Shown here in pieces: positions 29,549 through 35,313 of a stretch of 35,313 nt of DNA. How positions within the stretch are numbered: the first letter of the stretch is position 1; every line of letters starts with the position of its first letter. A model generated the notes under the pieces. That model ran no database searches. It was not told the DNA's origin and worked only from the letters and a program-made list of their open reading frames with translations. Source of the stretch: Lingula anatina. Lineage: Eukaryota; Brachiopoda; Lingulata; Lingulida; Lingulidae. A program made the position numbers and the translations under genes. The stretch is taken from the NCBI RefSeq assembly GCF_001039355.2, contig NW_019773904.1, positions 1 through 35,313 of the forward strand, given 5' to 3'.

Positions 29549-30654
29549 GTTAGTAAATATTTTCTGTAGTTTTGCCGCAACTTGCGTCATACTGATAGCT
29601 GAACTGTAGTGTTGTTTTCTCCCCCCCCCCCCCCCGCCTCAAAAACAAACACCCGCTCATAAAGTTAGCAATTTTGTGCTATAATAAGATACAAAACTCG
29701 TTCCGGAAGAACCTTTTTTGTTTCAGTTCGTTTTAAACCGATAAGTACTAGATCTAAATGTATCTAGTACATGTACTACCGGCACACAGATTGTACAAGG
29801 TTACCTGCTCCTTGCTTATGGTATAATAATTAAACTTATGGTCACTGTACAGTAATGGCACGTTTTTTTTTTATTTTCAGCCTATTCTTTTGACGGTTTA
29901 CTGGTGTTCAGCGTCCTGGTCATATGCACGTGTGGCTACATGAGGAGGGTGCCTCGCATCAAGCAGTGGTTCCTCTCCGAGAAGAAAGGATTCCTGGGGG
30001 TGTTCTATAAAGGTGACTTAATTCTTCAACAGATTCCTGCAATTTTAAAGCTGTACATATTTTTCTTCTGAATATTTGTTAAAGTGAGCAAAATGCTCAT
30101 TAGCTTGGTAGTTGGACCTTTTATGATAATTATAAAACACAAGCTGAAAGCTAAGGTGTGAACATACTTCAGATGCTGTTTTATTATTATCATATATGAT
30201 TTAAAAAAATGGATTTTGAAGATAATCAACTGGTAGTTTGATATAACTTTCAAAGTGTTGATTATTTTTGGTAAGTATGTAGTTTTCTTTAAAACAAAGC
30301 TCTCTTTTTTCTGTTTGGTACATAAGGGAAGGTTTCATTGTCATTAGCTTTTTTCTTAATGGCATCTTAATTTTTATGCTCATTACATTTACATCATTAT
30401 TTTAACAACATAATGATTGAATATCATTATCCCAACAACACGTCTAATCCAACATGAAAAAGCAGTTAAATTTAATAGCTCACCTATAAAAACATAAAAG
30501 CAGACAGATTAGTTTTTAAAGTTTATTTTATTGTTTTGAAGTTTGGTGATTATATATTCTCTTTGTTTCAGCCTCTGTGATAGGAACAAGACTCCACATC
30601 CCTGTGGCACTGACATGTATTCTGATGGCAGTCTATTTATTACTATTTAAATAA
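29539..30654 (+). CDS. TMEM167B / Kish-B, small Golgi-type membrane protein (74 aa)
   Basis: Three exons (29539-29548, 29881-30012, 30572-30654) give a 74-residue protein, the same length as the human protein as I recall it. It contains YSFDGLLVF, a first membrane segment ([13 protein letters not shown]), the conserved [13 protein letters not shown] loop, [14 protein letters not shown], and a second membrane segment ending VYLLLFK. Kish proteins act in the early secretory pathway in flies and vertebrates; a precise biochemical role is not established. All introns split a codon after its first base, with GT-AG borders. Short upstream ATGs (29449, 29492) open small uORFs if the transcript starts before them. 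It is head to head with IARS1. Confidence 0.95.
29881..30012 (+). CDS. TMEM167B exon 2
   Basis: Follows a T-rich tract and TTTTCAG. Encodes YSFDGLLVF through KGFLGVFYK. Confidence 0.96.
30572..30654 (+). CDS. TMEM167B exon 3
   Basis: Acceptor TGTTTCAG. Encodes SVIGTRLH and the C-terminal membrane segment, TAA stop. Confidence 0.96.
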
Positions 30655-31031
30655 GCCACATCTGGAGCAACATGGAAGAAATGCATAATAATATTAAGAA
30701 GTGGACCTTAAAATATTATAGGATTGTCCATTCCATGTTGACAGCTTGAAGAGAGTCTGCCAGAAAAGTGTATGGACAAAGGAAAACCTTGTGAAACAAA
30801 AAATGCCACGCATTTATTTATTACTATTCAGGTTTCATGAACTAGCCTACTAGTAGTATGGCTATTGTTTTCTGAATTTCAAGGTGATAGTGGGTTGAAA
30901 GAGGTGAACAGCATTTGAAGGGAGAAGACTATACTGTCGCTATCTATTGATGGACTGTGGGAAGAAAGTGGTTAAAAAATGCAACATGAAGATGTAGTCA
31001 AATGGTTGTTTATTTTGATAACTGTTATTTA

Positions 31032-31037
31032 AATAAA
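31032..31037 (+). terminator. Candidate poly(A) signal for TMEM167B
   Basis: AATAAA about 380 bp after the stop codon; other copies occur further on, near 31726. Confidence 0.45.
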
Positions 31038-32838
31038 AAGTACATAATCATATACTTGCGGTTGTTAACATGCAGGAAGGTAAGAAAATCTGTAGATAAG
31101 GTAAACACCAGCATGGAATCAGACTTTCCCCTTTCTTTCTGTTAGTCTCAATATGGACATAATGGGGAAGTGAATGTAAAACTGAAAATGAAGAAAAATA
31201 TTATAGAAAGAATGACACCAAATAAGACATCTCTATATCACTTGTATGCATCAGTTTGTCAGTGAAAGTTTCCATGAAAAAAAAAACAACCAAAAAAAGA
31301 TGGTTATTGTTATGTGTCAGATCATGGAAATACAACAGGGAGTTGCACGTCCATGGTCAGATGTTGCCATTTTGTTTGGTGTAGGGTTACTACAGGTGAC
31401 TTGGGCTATGTTGCAGTTATAATTGGAGAGGGGGGACATGAGCAGTTTATCTATAGCAACTAGCTTCATACGTCTAACATTCTTTCAGGAGACTTACTCG
31501 TTTTAAAAAGAAAGCTTTGTAATTTTACTTTATTGGGGAAGAGCATTTAAAAGGACAAATGTTTAAAATGCTAGTCTCCCTGTTTAGCACGACTACTTTC
31601 TTTTTTTATGTGGAAGAACCTCTTAAATGCGACAAAGGTATGGTAATAAAAATATAATGATCATAATCTGCCTGAAATGCAATAATTTATAAATATTTGA
31701 AATTGGTAAGGGGTGAACATAAAACAATAAAACTGTACATAATCGTAATGAGAGGTTGCTGTTTAGCTAATGGTCATTTGTGAAAAAAAAATAACCAGAA
31801 CGTGATAAGCCTATCCTACTGTTCATTTTTGTCTCTGTTCTGCGTGCATTCCTTACGAGTAGAGTTTCCAGTTTATAATTACTTTTTATTGGGTATTCTG
31901 AGCTTTCTTTTTGTTTAAAATGTAATACTACCTACAATTTCGTATGAATATCAAATCCTTTACAACGCTGCGTGCTCACTCGTAAATTTTACTTCGGTAA
32001 TTAAAAGACCTTGATGCCGGTAATGAATTACAGGAAGTCAAGGACGGATTGTTTTGTTAAAACACGTTGCGACTTGCGACTGTATCTATTGTCTTGTTAT
32101 TCAAGTATTTCAGATAGTGTTTTAATAAATGATATATTTATTTAAAATAAAATCCATTACAGAATTGCAGTAGACTTAACAAGGGTAAATTAACGACACA
32201 AGATAGATGAAATAGAATAAACTAACAGCTAAAATATTGATATGATAAGAAAACGTCTTAAATCCAATTAAACAGCAAAAAGAAAAGTTGTCTAGAGCAG
32301 GATATTTTTTACCAAATCTCGCTCCTGTAAAACGATCTATCATTATGTTTTCCAACAAGCGAAGGTTAAATGATGAAAACGGCATGTTTTAAGTTGCACG
32401 TTGTCTTGAGATGCTAAACTCTATCCGTTCACCAAAAAGGCTCTTTACGCCTTAACGACAATTATCGAAAACGCCTGCAAAATCCGCCGTAGGAAGTATT
32501 ATCACCAACGTTATGGTACCCCCCGCTTCCCTCTGTCTTCCATCTTTATATGTCTAGTAGTTGATGACGGTAGCGACGGCTGATATGTCACGCAATTATG
32601 TCGTAAAATACAAGAAGGGAACACTGCTTTCACAACAGAACAGAAAAAAGGTGCTGAAGCCTTGAGGTTCAAGTACTAGTGCTAGAGATCGTTTTTTCAT
32701 AATATTCTCTGAAGGCATATTTATAAGGCGATATTAGTGACGAAGGCGTACGTCAAACATTTGATAGAAAGTAGTCACTTCACTGAATGGGTCGGAAAAT
32801 TCACATTATTTCAGTGCAAAAAGTAGAAACTTGCTCAC

Positions 32839-32913
32839 CGCGGTAGAATCAGAGATGAGATTATCGGCGGAATCCGACTTTTGGGAGTCATAATTATCCA
32901 AACCCGACGCCAT
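32839..32913 (-). CDS. Possible first coding exon of an unidentified gene
   Basis: ATG, 25 codons and a good donor (GTGAGCAAG) in phase 0. The peptide is rich in Ser and Asp (MASGLDNYDSQKSDSADN). The same frame stays open 25 codons upstream to another ATG. I could not find a partner exon further left, so this may be chance. Confidence 0.25.
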
Positions 32914-33235
32914 ATTTTTGACTTTTTCATTAAATGGCAGTCTCAGCCCTGTCGAATGAAACTTGAGGAGATAAACCATCAGCTGCAATAGGATATATCA
33001 TTAACCACTTTATATGCAGATTTAAGTGTTACTAGTAAACTAAGATTCCGATTTAAACTAAGATTTTAAGATAAATTGTTTTGTGGATTGTTCAAAGTAA
33101 AGAAGGGCTTGCATAACAATAGGAATTCAGCATTGGATTAGTGTTTCATAAGCTGCGTTGTGCACAAATATATATAAGCCTTACCTTCTTTATTAATTAA
33201 TCGTTTAAAATAACTCTTGAACGCCCTCTGTACTT

Positions 33236-33892
33236 TTGGTTCAACCTAATCCTAGTGTCGTAAAAATGCTTCACAATTTATGCCATTGGTATCAGCCTCC
33301 ATCTCTTTTTTGTAGTTTTCCGTTTCATGTCTTTGCCGTGTCATATTTTATGATTGCCCCGAGACAGTCTTGTCTTGTTTGTTTTGGTGGCTATTTATCA
33401 CCTGCGACGCACAAGGTGAACGGGCTCGCCCCTTAAAGTGTGTGAAAAATTCCTCCAGATAAGAATATGAATACTATTTTGCACCTAGTTCATGATCAGA
33501 TGGTCTATACACAACTCTTTTATGGTAGACGTGATTCTTCTGGACAAATAGCCACCACCCGTGCCTGTCGTCGACGTCCCCACCGTGCACTTTTCAGTGT
33601 TGTAAAAATAAATTGTTTATTAATGGGGGATAAGTATGACCTTGGAGACAGTGCTCGAGTTGGCTATTTCTTTTTTTATCCAGCAATATCTTTTTTTCAT
33701 GAACCATCAAGATATATTTTTCTTAATCTTAATATTTTTCAATTTATTTATTCTATTTTATTGTTTTTATTTATTTCATTAAATTTTTTGTCTGTCAATT
33801 GTTTATTGGCCCAAGTTAATCCCAAATTGGCAACACATAAAGGTTTCTGGATCAAAGTTATCAACAAAATACACGTTATAAGAAAGCTATAA
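33236..33892 (+). other. Two consecutive unidentified ORFs, possible mobile-element remnant
   Basis: ORFs of 66 codons (33236-33436) and 141 codons (33467-33892) lie 30 bases apart in an otherwise closed region. The second starts basic (RACRRRPHRA) and becomes hydrophobic in a T-rich tract. No family is recognised and the T-rich half may be open simply by composition. Confidence 0.25.
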
Positions 33893-34693
33893 TTTCATGA
33901 TTTTTAGTCACATATTTGTACCGGTAGGCTCAGAGTAAACGACTTGGGTTTTCGACGTATTCCTGGTATTCTCGATATTGTTGAAGACTGACGTGCCATT
34001 TCTCACAGCATATAGATGGGACCCAAACTTTCTCAGAGAACTGCGGCGACAAAAACATGTCCGAGCTGACAGGAAACATGGCAGAACCTTCGAGCACTGC
34101 AATGAACAAAACTATAAACTATTATTGCTGTACTGTAATATTAAGACCCGCTCTAAAGCGTTTCAACTTAAAACGGAACTGGTCTAACTGACGTCACTAG
34201 AGGTCCAAATTAGTTACCATGGAATTAAATTTCCCAGGAGTCGAAAATTATAACAATTAATAAATTGGAAATTTATTTCTGTTTATGTGAGTGCTGCTTT
34301 TAATGTGTACACCTTGTGAGGGAAGTGTTACCTATGCTCAGACGCAATTATTCAAAGCATATCAGGAGGAAGGATGATTACACACTGTAACTCTCTATCA
34401 TTCTTCCATAAGCATATCAAAGAGCCCTCCGAAGGCTATTAAATATTTATTTTATACATAACCTCGTTAACTGAAGCTGTAATGTTTTAGCACAGACAAC
34501 AACTTCTAATGTAGTGCTCGAAAGTCGTAAAACGGACGCGTTTACAAGTGTGCTTAATGCATATCAATGACTATATGGCCAAAGATACAAAAACGCGAAC
34601 GTGAGAGGGTCATAGCCACAGCCTACATTGAGCTTCCATTGTCTCAGGACATATATTGGTCTCCTCGCAGAGAGCTCTACAGGGTGCAGAATC

Positions 34694-34748
34694 ATGAAGT
34701 TCGTACTTGGACTGGTCTTAGTCAGCTTCATTGTTGGGATAACCCACG
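34694..34748 (+). CDS. Exon 1: signal peptide
   Basis: ATG AAG TTC start, 18 codons plus one base, donor GTAAGTTTT. Phase 1. Confidence 0.85.
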
Positions 34749-35313
34749 GTAAGTTTTCACATACTTGTACTAGAATGTTAAAGGAAGTGAAAAAAATTTG
34801 TAGGAGGAGTTTTTGAATTAAAGAGAGTTTAAGCGATGCTTTGAAACAACCAAAAATGAAATTATGTCAAATGCACACAGAAAATGGACAAGCATAAGAC
34901 AAGAAATCACTCTTCAATTATGCTGGGCTAAATTTGCCATGCAACTACAGAGACCATAGACTGGGGCGTAAATGTGAATGGCGCCCCCTCGCTGTGCTCA
35001 CATCTAGCTGTTATACAGGGTATTCAACTTCAAACTCTTATTGTGCATTACCTAATTACTCAAGGACTTTCGTCTACTTTTTGGAACTAAAACGTGTTTC
35101 ATTTTTCATTTCTACAGCCAGTTATTCAGACGGCTTTGTGACATTAGTCACAGTAAAAAGATGGTAACATTCTATCTGAAAACATTCCAAATATTCCATC
35201 GTTTTTAGGAAGAGTGTACTATTATGCACCAACAACGACAGAAGCTCCGACCACGACACAGAAAGCGAGCTATGGCGGCTATGGCGGCAACGGTGGCAAC
35301 GGCCAGAATGGAC
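34694..35313 (+). CDS. Secreted Thr/Pro- and Gly-rich protein (5' part)
   Basis: Exon 1 (34694-34748) encodes a clear signal peptide (MKFVLGLVLVSFIVGITHG) and splits the last Gly codon at GTAAGT. Exon 2 (from 35209, acceptor TTTTTAG) continues RVYYYAPTTTEAPTTTQ, then a Gly/Asn/Tyr-rich repeat (YGGYGGNGGNGQNG) cut by the window end. The TTTEAPTTT segment is typical of O-glycosylated linkers. Gly-rich secreted proteins of this kind occur in shell, cuticle, silk and adhesive matrices, but no specific family can be named. A weak TATA-like TATATGG is at about 34573. Confidence 0.8.
34749..35208 (+). other. Intron 1 of the Gly-rich secreted protein gene
   Basis: A 77-codon ORF at 34934-35167 lies inside but lacks matching splice signals and resembles nothing known to me. 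Confidence 0.6.
35209..35313 (+). CDS. Exon 2: Thr/Pro and Gly-rich region, incomplete
   Basis: Phase matches exon 1. Runs open to the window end. Confidence 0.8.

Larger units (their letters stand above)
31050..34600. other. Largely featureless intergenic region
   Basis: AT-rich, many homopolymers. Apart from the two weak candidates listed (32839-32913 and 33236-33892), I see no exon with matching family, splice signals and frame. 33665-33790 is strikingly T-rich and purine-poor on the plus strand. Confidence 0.6.

Noticed and set aside
31310-31470. Minus-strand 50-codon ORF with several cysteines
   Set aside because: It lies antisense just beyond the TMEM167B 3' end, with no signal peptide, splice sites or recognisable family.
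1-35313. tRNA, rRNA or other structured RNA genes
   Set aside because: I saw no A-box/B-box pair with a foldable cloverleaf and no rRNA segment; a covariance-model scan would be needed to exclude small RNAs.

Overview
This is nuclear DNA from an animal. Genes are split by canonical GT-AG introns of about 150-1,200 bp, the non-coding DNA is AT-rich and full of microsatellites, and the proteins are metazoan. Low GC, the TACATGTA-type motifs and secreted low-complexity proteins make me favour a marine invertebrate, perhaps a lophotrochozoan such as a mollusc. The species is not decided by anything I can read.

Left third (1-13,120), all genes on the minus strand. This is a tandem family of secreted proteins with an architecture I do not recognise from the literature: signal peptide, a PAN/apple-like domain, a six-cysteine EGF-like knot, then the globular C-terminal domain of CTHRC1 (collagen triple helix repeat-containing protein 1) with no collagen repeat. 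One gene is complete over five exons (8,571-12,329; 298 aa). Below it lies a second set of six exons (4,190-8,045) coding for two more CTHRC1-type domains in a row. Its first exon has the same phase and motif as exon 3 of the complete gene, so it is either the 3' part of another gene or an alternative 3' cassette. A third copy (PAN and EGF-like exons, 2,143-3,078) runs off the left edge. Blocks 1-3,885 and 10,267-13,117 are a segmental duplication. Two short elements with terminal inverted repeats lie in the introns.

Middle (14,189-28,316), minus strand. This is a complete cytosolic isoleucyl-tRNA synthetase gene (IARS1). I traced 31 coding exons that join in frame to 1,271 codons plus stop, including HIGH (HYGH) and KMSKS motifs and two C-terminal UNE-I repeats. 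One intron is GC-AG, and two exons have duplicated pieces of themselves in the next intron. The first coding exon appears twice, either side of a single N at 28,490. This looks like two allelic contig ends laid side by side, not a biological duplication.

Right (29,292-30,654). IARS1 is head to head with TMEM167B (Kish-B, 74 aa, three exons, plus strand) across a short promoter with ETS-like and YY1-like sites. From about 31,050 to 34,690 I find little: one possible orphan first exon on the minus strand and an unidentified ORF pair. At the right edge a plus-strand gene starts with a signal peptide, followed by a Thr/Pro-rich and then Gly-rich segment cut by the window end.
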